DNA of 64,000 nucleotides from Tubulanus polymorphus (GCF_964204645.1 NC_134028.1:7295001-7359000); one strand, 5' to 3'; numbered from the stretch's first letter, positions 1 through 11,110 are shown. Numbers and translations are program-made. Notes: generated by a model not told the origin, from the sequence alone.

Positions 1-3000
1 ACGTTTGCGCTTCGCTATATTAGAAATTGTGTTAGTTGCGGATGTCGTTGTAGAGGCTGCATTGATCGTAGTTGATGACGAGGAAGGTGCCGTATTTGTA
101 GTAGAGGTCGTTATGGATTGCCGAGTCGTTTTAGATGTGCCGTTCGACAGGTCGTCGGAATTAGAGGCGTTAGCGGTATCTGGTGTAACTGTCGATGATG
201 TGGTTGGTTTCTGCGTAGTGGTAACTTCGCGGTTTACTCGTATAACCATCGGAGAGTCGTTCGAATCGTTCGATGGCACCGAAACCACTGTTCCATCTCC
301 TAGTTCAATTCTGTAAGAAACCTGCGAACCAGACGGACATCGTATCGCGAACTTCGTCTCTGAATTAACCATAACTCGAGCTTTATCGGGAATAATGTCC
401 ACGAAAGATATGTTTTGTCCGACCTGAGTGACGATTTCTGTCTCAACCGATGATATGTTATTTGTTACGTTGATCTGTATTTGATAAATGCCGTAAGCCG
501 AGTATGTATGTTCAAATGTTACGACGGGACTTTCTTTTATGTCAAAGTTAATAGCCTTATGGCTACCATCTCCAGGTCTGATATCCAGAGTAACGCGGTC
601 CACCTTCGATGAATCTTGACCGGGGTTGACAATAAGGGTCATAACAACCAGTTGCTCGGGACTTGTCACATTCTCTACCGATAGTTTGACCGACACGATT
701 TTTCTCTCCACCGATATGGAGCCGATCTCCGTCGCATGACTAATCGCATTGCTGATCACCACGGATACCGGGTAGTGGCCTACGTTTTGGTACAAGTGCC
801 TCATTCGGGTCGGTACGTCGCCTGCTGGCTCTCTGTGGTAACCGTAGAAACCACTCCGGTCCATGAAGTCGATTTTTACGAAGGCGTGATCGCCGCTACG
901 GGTCGTCCAATCGATGTTGTAATATTCGGAAGGATTCCCGAAGGTCCGTCGACCAGAAATGACCGAGCAATTAACTTGATTTTGGTTCGTGACCGTCCAC
1001 GCGGTGATCCAGTATCCGTCTTGCGATACAAGGACATCATGGGATTTAGCAGCGACGAACGCGGTTGCAGGTATCGTTATCGCGTCCTGTTTGGCGATCC
1101 TCGATGCGGTTTTGTCTCCCGAGACGAAAACCTCCAAGTCAAACCAACCGCGATCCGCTCCAATCAGCGGAATGGTGAAATCATCGCCGATTCGTTTGTC
1201 AATGTGGTGTGTAACGTTGTCCTGGACGCGTACTTTGATTGTTTCGTTTTTCACGCCGAAATCGTTCGAGCAGTTCAACGAAGTCTCGTAGAAGCCCGGC
1301 CGGTTGAACGTGTGTATCAGATCTTGTTGCAGAACTTGTTCGTTTTCGGCCGCGTTGAGAACCTTCCGTTGACCATCGCCGAAACTGATCTCGCATACCG
1401 CCCGTTTCCTGCTGAACACGTTCACCCGATAATCGATAGTTTTAGTTTTGGCCGCCGATGGCGCTGACGTAACGTGCAGCATTTCAGGCGCAGCGCCTTC
1501 GTCGCGGTTGACCACTTCGATGTTCTTCGAAACGCTTTTACTTACGTTCCAGTACGACCAGTGCGCCTTCACGGTAACCGTAAAGACGCCCGCAGATTTC
1601 CAATCGTAGGATACCCGATTGTCGCTGATAATCTTCTCACCGCCATTGTCACCAAAATCGACGATGAAATAGGCGCCATCTCGCGGGTGTGACGTTACGT
1701 TCAGAACAACTTGCTCATTCGGCCTGATGTAACGCTTCGCTTTCAAGGCGATATCCAATGTGAAATTGACGCTTGTCTCAACATCTTCGACGACGTAATG
1801 CGAGACTACCACGACCATATATGGCCCCGATAATTGCGAACACGAAAGATCTAAATCCTCGGTGTTGATATCGCCGAAACTCTGCTGACAAAAACAGCTG
1901 TCTTGTTTGTAGATGGCAACTTGTTTCCTCAGTTTCAGGCAAATCGTTCGACATCGAAGCTTCGATGCGGACCCGGAAGCGGCGACATCCGCATTACCCG
2001 GGTTTTCGATACATCCTATGCGCAACAAATTGCTCGTATCTGAAAACAAGACCCATACATTTCTATTTCGTTATGGAAACAACTGAAGATTCGAAAATGT
2101 CTTTATCGAATTACACCATGATTAGTTAATGAGTGAAATGGCCGTGGTTATAAGAACATGAATGCTTCGTTATGCGTAATTCATACCTGCATTCCGCATT
2201 TTAGAATATTTCTTTTATTTCTTTATTCATTTATCATTTCAGTTTAATAATAAGTCCGTGGATAGGAATTAAGAAATCACTTGAAGCCTTTAAAATAACT
2301 TAACACTTTTTCAATAAATGCAACGAGAAGAATAGTACTTTATCTAGTTTATAACACACGCGATTTCGCTACTTATACACCTGTAGCGAAAGCTCGTACG
2401 TCTAATGAACTATTCAGTTAATCTATAGAGTACTATTCGACTCAATTCTTGATACTTTTTCGTAATTAAAAAGAAATGAATGTCACACATGACTATTGAG
2501 TGGGTGCTTAACGGCCATATTATTTTCGATTACCTATAAGAGCAGCTACTTGTTCGGCTGTGCGATGGGAATCATTATGTTCTAGATTATACATGGTGAA
2601 GTTCGGCGTTTCGATATGTGGTACATTACTGCTCGGGCGCCCGACTGTTATGGCAGGAAACGGATCGAGTTGTTTTCCTGCCCCGACCTGCGGAAATTCT
2701 CGGCTAGACATCCGAGTTCGATCGACGTGAAATCCATCAATGAATAGCGAAAAAGATTCAGTCGAAATCCAGGTTAGTGTTATTTGCGTCCAACTGCATC
2801 GGTATGAAACGAAAAGAAGTATAAAGTGTTGCATTGATTCGTCATTGATTCAGTGCAGCAATAAATAAGACGTAGACTTCAGAAATCGATAGAAATTGAT
2901 ATGTTTGAGAACTAAATTGGCTCATTATTTAACCCTCAAACACATCGTTAAGTGGCAAGCAGTCATCTCAATGAATTCTAAGTCTGGTTCCATACGAAAG

Positions 3001-4008
3001 CCATCCTTCACTACTCAGATTGCACTATTTGATTGAGTGGGGATCGCGGAGAAATTGGCTCAACTTCCATAGAAGTCGTTAGCCAGTTTCCAAAAATGGT
3101 TTTCTCGCGCGAGAAATCGGAAGCTTGTTTCTGATGCGAGAAATAAAAACACTTTTACAGAAACATTTCTATGGCCTGAATCAGCCACCATACTTGGTAG
3201 CAATCCGTAGTCGAACATGGGAGGATACTTACTTTGTAAAATGAATCATATCCGATATTCATAAAAGTAATTCGTTCGGATCGGTATTTTTGCAAACAAA
3301 AATATAGGAAGGGGAGGGGAGTTCGTATACAGTATCTATATGCTTGGATGGTCACCTTTGGTTTTGCGTTTAATAGTCGAAGTTGACAGGTGATAGATTT
3401 TATGAGCAAAAATAATGTGAAAAAATAATCAACACGAGGATAACAAAAGGGTTTTCTGCCGAACGGACAGAAACCCCTAAATATGAATCATCTACGCGTT
3501 TCCTCTGACTAGAACTTGCCTGTTAACTACTAATCCGAATTTTACGCTGTAAACCTTGTCCGCTACGGCGAATCCGGCTTCGAATTCCCCTCCGATATTC
3601 TTTCTTACGTAGAATCCCTCCGATATATCGCTTTCTCCCCCGGTTGACAGTAAATATACCGGTCGTCCATCGCTAGCAGTTTCCTGCCCTGAAATCTTCA
3701 GCCAAAACGACCACGTAGACCCACTCTGGCACTTGTTGATATTGCCAACGCAAAGATGCGGATAAATCCCTAGAGTTTCGACCGTAATCGGTGTATCTTT
3801 CGACAATTTCCAACTCATACAGGCAACGTCTCCATGAAGAAAAGAGTTGAAACAAAGTTTTAGGGTTCAATTCAATACATAAATGGCCGATTAATCTATA
3901 AGAGGTCCTGAATCTTAGAATGAATCGATAGATATTTCATAATTTTCAATCAAGCTTACCCGAAAACGATCGTATGAAAATAAGGTAGATTAGATATCGT
4001 ATATCCAT
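1..4008 (-). CDS. Secreted/membrane protein: signal peptide, ConA/LamG-like, WSC and PKD repeats (3'-partial)
   Basis: Spliced model on the minus strand with exons 4008-3960, 3829-3520, 2793-2534 and 2039-1. The last exon is open to the window edge (about 680 codons). Exon 1 encodes a start and a hydrophobic signal peptide (MDIRYLIYLIFIRSFS) and ends in GTAAGC at phase 1. Exons 2 and 3 join at phase 2 across a GC-AG intron. Together they give a concanavalin A/LamG-like domain (CVGNINKCQSG, STWSFWLKI, then SWTQITLTW and SLFIDG). Exon 4 joins at phase 1 and opens with a WSC-type cysteine module (IGCIENPG, CRTICLK, CFCQQSFGD). PKD-like repeats follow (IVDFGDNGG, CEISFGDGQ with HTF, DIRPGDGS with FEHTYSAYGIY, IELGDG), then a Ser/Thr-rich stretch near the edge. 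WSC plus PKD is the pairing seen in polycystin-1 relatives, so an adhesion or sensory surface role is inferred. The continuation (REJ, GAIN/GPS, PLAT, channel) cannot be seen. The phase agreement at all three junctions makes the model strong. The acceptor of exon 2 (GAG/AC) is the least certain site. Confidence 0.8.
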
Positions 4009-4779
4009 CGTTGTAGTTGCTACATAACGGCTTAATTTCAAACCTAGACCTGGGTCTATACCTCACTGGACCGAAGAGGCTGATAGCTAAGTGTAAATAA
4101 GATCAGGGGGTTTACAAACGTAATACATATATAATGTTAATGCAATTAAGGGCATGAAAAGATGGCACGCGATCCTTGCTCTCTTAACCGTGCGCACCTG
4201 GGAATACTTTTATTATTAGTACAACCTGTGATTACGGTTAACTAATCAATAATTCAATCCGCTCTTCTTGTTTCGTCTGCGCTCCAGTGAAGCTGATGTC
4301 GTCACACTGGGTTATACTATCAAATTATTCATCGGCCAATCCCCTTAGAAGCTATCGCGTCATTAATTGAATTTTTAACGCTTGGCGTTCGGCGGCGATG
4401 TTGAATTGATGGGCGTTTTTTTTCGCTACGCGGATTCCGTTCGCCGTGTATGAAATCGTCGTCGAAATAAGAGAATCGAGCGTGAATCATTTCGATTTCA
4501 ACAACAACTGCGTAATCCTGCACGACTTAGTGAAACTCAGAACGAAAAATGTAAAAATAATTCCCTAACATGTCTGTTGATAAAAAGCATAATCCATGCA
4601 TACCGTGTTTCGTATTATTTGCAGAGCGTATTTATAAAAAGAATTTCTTCTAGATGAAACCCCATCTTTAGTTCTAGAGACTTCAAGATGTGGATCAGAT
4701 TTCTTGGATACTAATCTCAACGGGCCTCTGCTAGGACAGTGCCACGCAATGATCATATATGATAAGATAATGATAATCA

Positions 4780-5045
4780 CCTTTGCCAATTACTTTTATT
4801 TTTCGATCAATCCAACAACTGAAATCAAATCTGCGATTATTGCCCTTATGCGATTATTGGCCTTTTACTTTTCGACCGTCTTGGATGATCCAAAATGTTT
4901 TTAGCTATATAGATCTTGATTGATTTAAAACAGGGATCATTTGTTAACAAGCAAAGAATTCAATTTAATACGATATATAATATAAGTATAATCATGCAAA
5001 TTACGTTAGAAAACGAATGCGCATGACTTCCGCCTATTGCAAACA
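4780..5045. repeat. Upstream flank of the split tRNA, diverged duplicate of 8510-8843
   Basis: Both tRNA copies are preceded by the same landmarks in the same order: GATGATCCAAA / GAATGATCCAAA, AGCTATATA with GATCTT, then AAGTATAATCATC and CGAATGCGC. This points to an old segmental duplication carrying the tRNA gene. The second copy is longer because a MITE lies in it. Confidence 0.6.
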
Positions 5046-6998
5046 GGTAGCGTGGCCGAGCGGTCTAAGGAAGTAATAAAAGCGATCTCACTACTTAAGA
5101 ATAAAAAGGCATCTGGCATCGACGGGATAACAAATGAATTGCTAAAAGTCAACCGATATCCCTATTTAGTTAATATTTTGCAAAACCTATTCAATCTTGT
5201 TCTAAGGACTGGCCATGTACCGGATACTTGGTCGATTGGGGTGATCAAACCGATCTACAAGAACAAAGGTGATCCCGACGATCCCGATAATTACAGAGGC
5301 ATCACTCTAGTGAGCTGCCTAGGAAAACTGTTTACGAGCATATTGAATCAGAGACTATCTCTATTTTTAGATGCAAACAATATTATAAGTGAAGCCCAGG
5401 GTGGTTTCAGATCTAAATACTCGACAGTTGATCATATCTACACTCTTAAAACCATTGTTGAACTGTACCTTGGCCAGGGGAGAAGACTGTTCTGTGCGTT
5501 CGTAGATTTTAAAAAGGCATTTGATTCAATCTGTAGAGTAACTCTTTGGAAGAAACTTATTAGTAATTGTATTACAGGAAACTTCCTGAACATTATTAAA
5601 AGCATGTACGACTCTGTAAAATCGTGCGTAAAATATAATGGCAATACCTCACAATATTTCACTGCCGGCAGAGGTTTGAGACAGGGCGAAAATCTATCAC
5701 CAATCCTATTTTCACTCTATTTAAATGATATAGAGGCATTTTTCGTGGGTAATGGTAATCCAACTCTCTCATTTATAGAAAAGCTGAATTCGGACTGCGA
5801 TCATGATCTTGACACCCTGTTAAATCTATTTATTATTCTGTATGCAGATGACACAGTTATCTTAGCTGAGGATGAAAATTCACTGCAGTCGCAGCTGGAT
5901 ACTTTGTATGCATATTGTTTAGAAAACGATTTAACGGTTAATATCGATAAAACTAAAGTTTTAATTTTTGCAAGAAGTAAATGTAGGATCAAGATAGATA
6001 CAAAGTTTATGTTTGGCACAGATGAGATTGAGATCGTTGAGGACTATCTATACCTGGGAGTTAAGTTCAATTGGAATGGCAGCTTCGCCAAAGCAAAAAA
6101 ATATCTATATGACAAGGCAATGAGAGCAATGTTCTCGGTAATACAAAAAGGCAGACGCTTGAAGCTCCCGATAGATGTTTTGCTGAAACTATTCGATATG
6201 TGCGTCGCACCCGTTGCGTTATATGGTTGTGAGATATGGGGCTTTGAAAGCCTCGATTTATTAGAGAGTCTGCACTGTACGTTTTGCAAAATTATTATGA
6301 AAGTGTCAAAATATTCGCACAACCTGCAGGTATTAGCTGAACTTGGGCGGTACCCCATGAGTATCGAGGTAAAACGGAGGATGGTAAACTTTTGGCTTAA
6401 AACTGTTACCGGCAAAGATTCAAAACTTAATGCAATCCTGTACCGTATATCCCTCAATCTGTATGTACGCGAAAAACACAAGTCCCCTTGGTTATTGTAT
6501 ATAAAGAAAATATTTGACGACATTGGCTTATCTTACATATGGTTACAGCAATACACGGAAAATTATAAAACGCTCTCCAAGTACGTGAAACAAGTCCTCC
6601 GTGACCAACACGTACAAGAAATGCTTCAAAAAGTGAATGACGATCAGCAGTATGTTAATTTCAAACTATATAAGAACGATGTTAGGCTTGAAAAATATAT
6701 AACTCAACTTGACGGAAGTCTTGTGCATAGCTTATTCGAATTCAGAATTGGTTCCTATTTATTACCGGTAAATAATCGATCGAACGCTCATATAGACCGA
6801 AGTGAAAGACTGTGCCCTGCCTGTAACACCGTAGGAGATGAGCTTCACTTCATTTATGACTGCACTTTGCTAAGTGATCTGCGTGATAATTCCATCCATT
6901 TAAGTATGTCCAGAAACTTGGAAATATTAAGGAATCCTACCCCACAACTAGCTAAATTTATCCGGTTAGGTTTAAGTTTATACAAATCCCTCCAGTGA
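5037..6998 (+). CDS. LINE ORF2 fragment: reverse transcriptase with C-terminal zinc knuckle
   Basis: Open frame of about 640 LINE codons; the first dozen codons read through tRNA sequence and are not a natural start. The reverse transcriptase blocks run in order: KNKKASGIDGI, an IKPIYKNKG and YRGITL region, EAQGGFRSKYST, AFVDFKKAFDS, GLRQGENLSPILF (about residues 213-225) and the catalytic ILYADDTVIL with YADD at 269-272. A thumb region follows (VAPVALYGCEIWGF). Near the C terminus lies a Cx2Cx7Hx4C zinc knuckle (residues 593-609, CPACN...H...C), common in LINE ORF2 proteins. The apurinic-type endonuclease that normally precedes the RT is absent through 5' truncation. The protein would copy LINE RNA by target-primed reverse transcription. 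This copy cannot be autonomous as it stands. Confidence 0.9.
   Translation: MQTGSVAERSKEVIKAISLLKNKKASGIDGITNELLKVNRYPYLVNILQNLFNLVLRTGHVPDTWSIGVIKPIYKNKGDPDDPDNYRGITLVSCLGKLFTSILNQRLSLFLDANNIISEAQGGFRSKYSTVDHIYTLKTIVELYLGQGRRLFCAFVDFKKAFDSICRVTLWKKLISNCITGNFLNIIKSMYDSVKSCVKYNGNTSQYFTAGRGLRQGENLSPILFSLYLNDIEAFFVGNGNPTLSFIEKLNSDCDHDLDTLLNLFIILYADDTVILAEDENSLQSQLDTLYAYCLENDLTVNIDKTKVLIFARSKCRIKIDTKFMFGTDEIEIVEDYLYLGVKFNWNGSFAKAKKYLYDKAMRAMFSVIQKGRRLKLPIDVLLKLFDMCVAPVALYGCEIWGFESLDLLESLHCTFCKIIMKVSKYSHNLQVLAELGRYPMSIEVKRRMVNFWLKTVTGKDSKLNAILYRISLNLYVREKHKSPWLLYIKKIFDDIGLSYIWLQQYTENYKTLSKYVKQVLRDQHVQEMLQKVNDDQQYVNFKLYKNDVRLEKYITQLDGSLVHSLFEFRIGSYLLPVNNRSNAHIDRSERLCPACNTVGDELHFIYDCTLLSDLRDNSIHLSMSRNLEILRNPTPQLAKFIRLGLSLYKSLQ
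5046..5070 (+). pseudogene. tRNA-Leu(AAG), 5' half, interrupted by a LINE
   Basis: These 25 bases are identical to the first 25 bases of the intact tRNA-Leu gene at 8844. They comprise the acceptor 5' strand, the D arm and the A box. The sequence then switches to LINE. The other half lies at 7246-7305. Confidence 0.9.
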
Positions 6999-7245
6999 AT
7001 TGTGTATATACGTGTGATATATCTTGCTGTATATAATTCAATCTCTGTACTTGCTTTGTTTGTAAATAGTTTTATTACTGAAAGTTTGATTTTAAATTTT
7101 GTTAATTCCTATTTTGTTTTGTATATATGTATATAATTCTGTTCATGTTTTGTAAATTTTTATATTCCATATTTTGTATTCAATCTTGCCTCCACGTACC
7201 ATTCTTATGGTTGGAGTGAAATAAATATCTTATCTTATCTTATCT
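5071..7245 (+). mobile_element. 5'-truncated LINE (non-LTR retrotransposon) inserted in a tRNA-Leu gene
   Basis: A 2,175-base insertion whose both junctions can be read against the intact tRNA at 8844. The left junction falls after GGTCTAAGG. The right junction resumes at AGGCGCCGG, so AGG is a 3-bp duplication or microhomology. The 3' tail is a short (TTATC)n run after an AATAAA, not poly(A). The element begins inside the start of the reverse transcriptase domain, so the endonuclease part and any first ORF are missing. The remaining frame has no stops, which suggests a recent insertion. Clade not assigned. Confidence 0.88.
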
Positions 7246-7305
7246 AGGCGCCGGTTTAAGGCACCGGTCCAGCAATGGGCGTGGGTTCGAATCCCACCGC
7301 TGCCA
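7246..7305 (+). pseudogene. tRNA-Leu(AAG), 3' half, downstream of the LINE
   Basis: Sixty bases identical to positions 23-82 of the intact tRNA-Leu gene at 8844: anticodon arm with AAG, variable arm, T arm with the B box GGTTCGAATCC, and acceptor 3' strand ending in discriminator A. A T-run follows at once (ACTTTTG). The gene is broken, but its B box is intact. Confidence 0.9.
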
Positions 7306-8672
7306 GAACTTTTGTCAAAAAACTAGATTTTGTCAAAAAAACTAGACTTATATCAAGAGAATCTTATGCACCTATTTTATTACTTTTACATACATGCTGT
7401 AAAGTATAGGCATGGTAACGACATATCCTATTAACAATACATGTATAACGGATAGTCCTACGTAGCAAGTCGAAAAGCCGTTAGTAGTCGAAAAATCATA
7501 TTTCAGAAATAATTCCCATAGTTTTCAAAGATTCAAGGATTTCGATTATTCGTTCCTACTAAAACTGATTAATTTGCAAGAGTTTGTTAAAATACACCGA
7601 GTTTCAAATAACTATTAGAGTCGCATTCTAATGAATTACAATCTGGGCTGATTAGTTTTGTTTTTAAATTACAGAAATAGCTCAAAACGCTTGTTTCGGG
7701 CCGCGTCTACTGTCTAATTAAAATCGCTTCAAATTCTAAATACTGACAATATCTGAATTTTTGAATCTCAATCGGCGTAAAGTTTTCGTATTACGAAGTC
7801 TAGTTTTTCTAGTTTCACTGTTGGAAAAAGCATCAAATCAAATTCTCTTCTTTGATAACGAAACGCTTTGATGACGCGCAAAATTAATGTTCAGAAGATT
7901 CCAACGCAAAATAAAATCAATGAAATTGGATGGCGAATAGTGCGGAAGCGACGCGCGCTTGAACTAGATTTCAGTCACCGAAAAAAACTTTAAATTCAAG
8001 GATCGTGATAATGTAGGTAATTTTGTATGCGACGTAGATTTCAAAAGACTTTAAAAAAGAACTCGCAACGTCGAAGCAACACATACCATGTACCGGGGGC
8101 TAAGTATTCAATCAATTAAGTGCATTGCCTTCAACGCGCGTCTAGTCTTGCGGTTAATTCCAGTACTGCTACGCCGTGATGGCGACGAATCGTTTCGAAC
8201 GACAATCGTTACCACTAGAAGCTCGCGCAAAAACGATTAAAGCGATTTATGGCTATAATTAAGTTGTATCTTTAAACGAAGATTTATTCAGCAGTCTCTC
8301 ATGCCGGGTAATGTTAGCGGTAATGTTTGCTTTGCGACAGGTCGCGCGGTGCGGCCCAATTGTTATTTTCACGATTTTACGCCCAAAACAAATACATTAA
8401 CTTTTAATAAGCTTGCAATTTATTCCGCAATGATTTTTTTTTAAACTTGGAAGGAAATCAAGTAGAATTTCTGACTGCGAGCCAAGATCAAGAAAGTGCG
8501 AGCTATTGATAGACCTGATCGACTTGAATGATCCAAATGTTATGAAGCTATATACATATTTCGATCTTACTTAGGGATTCTCCCTCTTACTATGAACAAA
8601 TAAATTGAATAGGATACTATAGTAACAAATGATACAAGTATAATCATCGAAATTATATAGACAACAAATATT

Positions 8673-8836
8673 CAGGGCCAAATTCGGTTTTCGTATCTAG
8701 TCGACCAGTGGTCGGAACTAATAACCGAATGCGCCTGATTTTCGAACTATTTCCGGAATATAGTTCCGACTATCGGACGTTCGGTTTCGTTTAGTTCGAC
8801 TATAGTCGACTAATGAGATAACCGAAGGTGGCCCTG
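8673..8836. mobile_element. MITE, CAGGGC family, copy A
   Basis: Terminal inverted repeats begin CAGGGCCAAATTCGG and end in the reverse complement of CAGGGCCACCTTCGG. Internal AGTCGAC-type palindromes are shared with the copies at 19450, 26895 and 51954. It ends 7 bp before the intact tRNA-Leu gene. CAGGG ends recall hAT elements, but no 8-bp target duplication is visible. Confidence 0.75.
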
Positions 8837-8843
8837 GCAGTCA

Positions 8844-8925
8844 GGTAGCGTGGCCGAGCGGTCTAAGGCGCCGGTTTAAGGCACCGGTCCAGCAATGGGC
8901 GTGGGTTCGAATCCCACCGCTGCCA
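8844..8925 (+). tRNA. tRNA-Leu (anticodon AAG)
   Basis: An 82-base cloverleaf. The acceptor pairs GGTAGCG with CGCTGCC, with discriminator A. The D arm carries the A box TGGCCGAGCGG. The anticodon stem CCGGT/ACCGG closes the loop TTAAGGC, giving anticodon AAG. There is a long class II variable arm, as expected for leucine, and a T arm with GGTTCGAATCC. No intron and no encoded CCA. It closely resembles the conserved animal tRNA-Leu-AAG. A second copy 3.8 kb upstream is split by a LINE. Confidence 0.95.
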
Positions 8926-8929
8926 GAAC

Positions 8930-8933
8930 TTTT
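8930..8933 (+). terminator. RNA polymerase III terminator of tRNA-Leu
   Basis: A TTTT run four bases after the mature 3' end. It is the usual pol III stop signal and is conserved after the split copy at 7305. Confidence 0.75.
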
Positions 8934-8989
8934 GTCAACGTTGCCGTGCTTCATGTGCATTGTACCTTCTTAATTTGACTTACTTTTTT

Positions 8990-9352
8990 CCAATTGAACG
9001 TATATGGATGTATACAAAGGAGTATTGAAAATATAATCATTACGGAACGGCAGTCCATTGATATCTGTTTTTGGGACAGCTCCGTTACAAGTTTGTATAC
9101 AATGATAACTATACTATGCTTTATTTTTGGGGTACTGTCTGAGTCGATGAGCACAACGTACGTCATCTATTTTGGCATTTCAAAAGAACCATTACAGTTG
9201 TGACTTTTGGCGTCCTTTTTTATCAAACATATACCATGACTCTTTTTTTCTATCTAATTAATGTAAATGTCTTTTTAGTAATGAATTTGGGCTGGTGTGC
9301 CTTTCGTCATCAATATCGGGGTTAGACCAGTTGCCGGTCAATTCAATTCAAT
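8990..9352. repeat. Dispersed repeat Q, copy 1 (left part)
   Basis: Shares an ordered set of blocks with 12735-13085, 15750-16100 and 26025-26425: ACGTCATCAATATTGG-like, TTTTGGCGT, and GGTCAATTCAATTCAAT followed by TCGATAT. This copy is split by the foldback element and resumes at 11111. Confidence 0.7.
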
Positions 9353-11110
9353 AAACCATTTTACAGTTGCTAGCCGCCATTTTGTTAGGGTACTTTTGTC
9401 CCGTATTGTTGGGTCATTTTTTTCGTTTTTTTAAAAACTATCCGTGATGTGTATTGTATCATATTTCATCTGCCCATGGATGGATTTTGACAACTTCAGC
9501 AACATTCAAACCGCATAAATCTCTAGTTTTCAGTTATGTAAAAATCATTTCTCAAATTTACAACAATGCGACATGAGAGCGATATAAAAATCGGTGGTCA
9601 GTTTTTGCCGTGCGCATAGAAATCCAGGGTACTGAAATTTGAAGTTCGTTATTTTCAGAAATAATTTTCTAAAAAATCCAAACATTTCAAGCACTGTGCG
9701 CATAAACGTCCCCTTTCAGGTGAACTTTGAAATTTTAAGATATCTTGCCTAGTTTTTTTCGTATGACACTTTAACTGCAGCGCGTGTATTGTCATTCCGA
9801 GATTCGGCGCTGTTTTCTTTGCGTGTATTTCAGTATATGGGTGTTATTTCTTCATTTTCACTACACTTGTCTCTACGGAAAATGGTTTTAATTGTTGGTA
9901 CGAGTATCAGGTTTAAATATTACGGCATTAATACTGTATTCCGTTCTCCGGCGCTAGTTCGTAATGGCTGTAATGGTAGCCGCTTTTACGGCAGGCAGAG
10001 GCTTACGTACATGCACCCAAGAAAACCCAAAATATCACTCTTTTGTTGTAAATGCAATCCACACACTTCTTGCGTTTTTGTGATGGTAGATGTCACTTTT
10101 TACTTTTTATCACGTGCGTCTGACATTCGAACTTGATACTTGATATTTCACCACCAAAACAAGAAAGTTTTCCTATATTTTCTTCCCAATCTAATCAATC
10201 TTGTGTGTACTTAATACAAAGTATTCATAGAAAGTAGCTGAATATTTGCCCCACCCCATTTGTCCAGCTTTTTGACCACTTCTCCATCCATCTAATTTCA
10301 GTAGATTTTTATGTAAATTTATTGATAGACTACTGATTTAAATGGTCATCATACTCGATTTTGAGTGATATATTTCTTTTCTTCTTCCATCTCAATATAG
10401 GCCCATATATTCTCTTCCCGCGCGCAACTTCGAATGCGTGATCAAAATGCCGCTCAGTCTCGCTGCTAAAACTGGTCAGAAAAATCCCTTAAACCCCAAC
10501 ATCTCTAATGTCTTCGACCTATTATATTGCATAAACGACGTGATATTTAAACCTGATACTCGTACCAACAATTAAAACCATTTTCCGTAGAGACAAGTGT
10601 AGTGAAAATGAAGAAATAACACCCATATACTGAAATACACGCAAAGAAAACAGCGCCGAATCTCGGAATGACAATACACGCGCTGCAGTTAAAGTGTCAT
10701 ACGAAAAAAACTAGGCAAGATATCTTAAAATTTCAAAGTTCACCTGAAAGGGGGCGTTTATGCGCACAGTGCTTGAAATGTTTGGATTTTTTAGAAAATT
10801 ATTTCTGAAAATAACGAACTTCAAATTTCAGTACCCTGGATTTCTATGCGCACGGCAAAAACTGACCACCGATTTTTATATCGCTCTCATGTCGCATTGT
10901 TGTAAATTTGAGAAATGATTTTTACATAACTGAAAACTAGAGATTTATGCGGTTTGAATGTTGCTGAAACTGTCAAAATCCATCCATGGGCAGATGAAAT
11001 ATGATACAATACACATCACGGAGGGTTTTTAAAAAAGAGAAAAAAATGACCCAACAATACGGGGCAAAAGTACCCTAACAAAATGGCGGCTAGCAACTGT
11101 AAAATGGTTT
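9353..11110. mobile_element. Foldback element with ~570-bp terminal inverted repeats
   Basis: The left arm (9353-9922) and right arm (10541-11110) are near-perfect reverse complements. Both outer ends read AAACCATTTTACAGTTGCTAG. The arms differ at only scattered bases (for example TTTTGTCCCG against TTTTGCCCCG), so they are young or kept alike by gene conversion. The single-copy loop is about 620 bp with no recognisable coding sequence. The flanks suggest an AT duplication (9351-9352, 11111-11112), because uninterrupted copies of the host repeat read TTCAATTGTCGATAT. No transposase was found, so it is probably non-autonomous. Confidence 0.85.

Noticed and set aside
736-1467. 243-codon plus-strand open frame
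   Set aside because: It is antisense to the WSC/PKD exon, which reads as clear domains on the minus strand. The plus-strand translation has no recognisable features.
4329-4523. Minus-strand 64-codon frame upstream of the WSC/PKD gene
   Set aside because: No splice path into the gene. The signal-peptide exon at 4008-3960 explains the 5' end better; this may be promoter or UTR.
5438-6523. Minus-strand open frames across the LINE
   Set aside because: Shadows of the reverse transcriptase frame on the plus strand.
9789-10136. Plus-strand 115-codon frame in the foldback element
   Set aside because: It spans arm and loop and has no transposase or other domain pattern.
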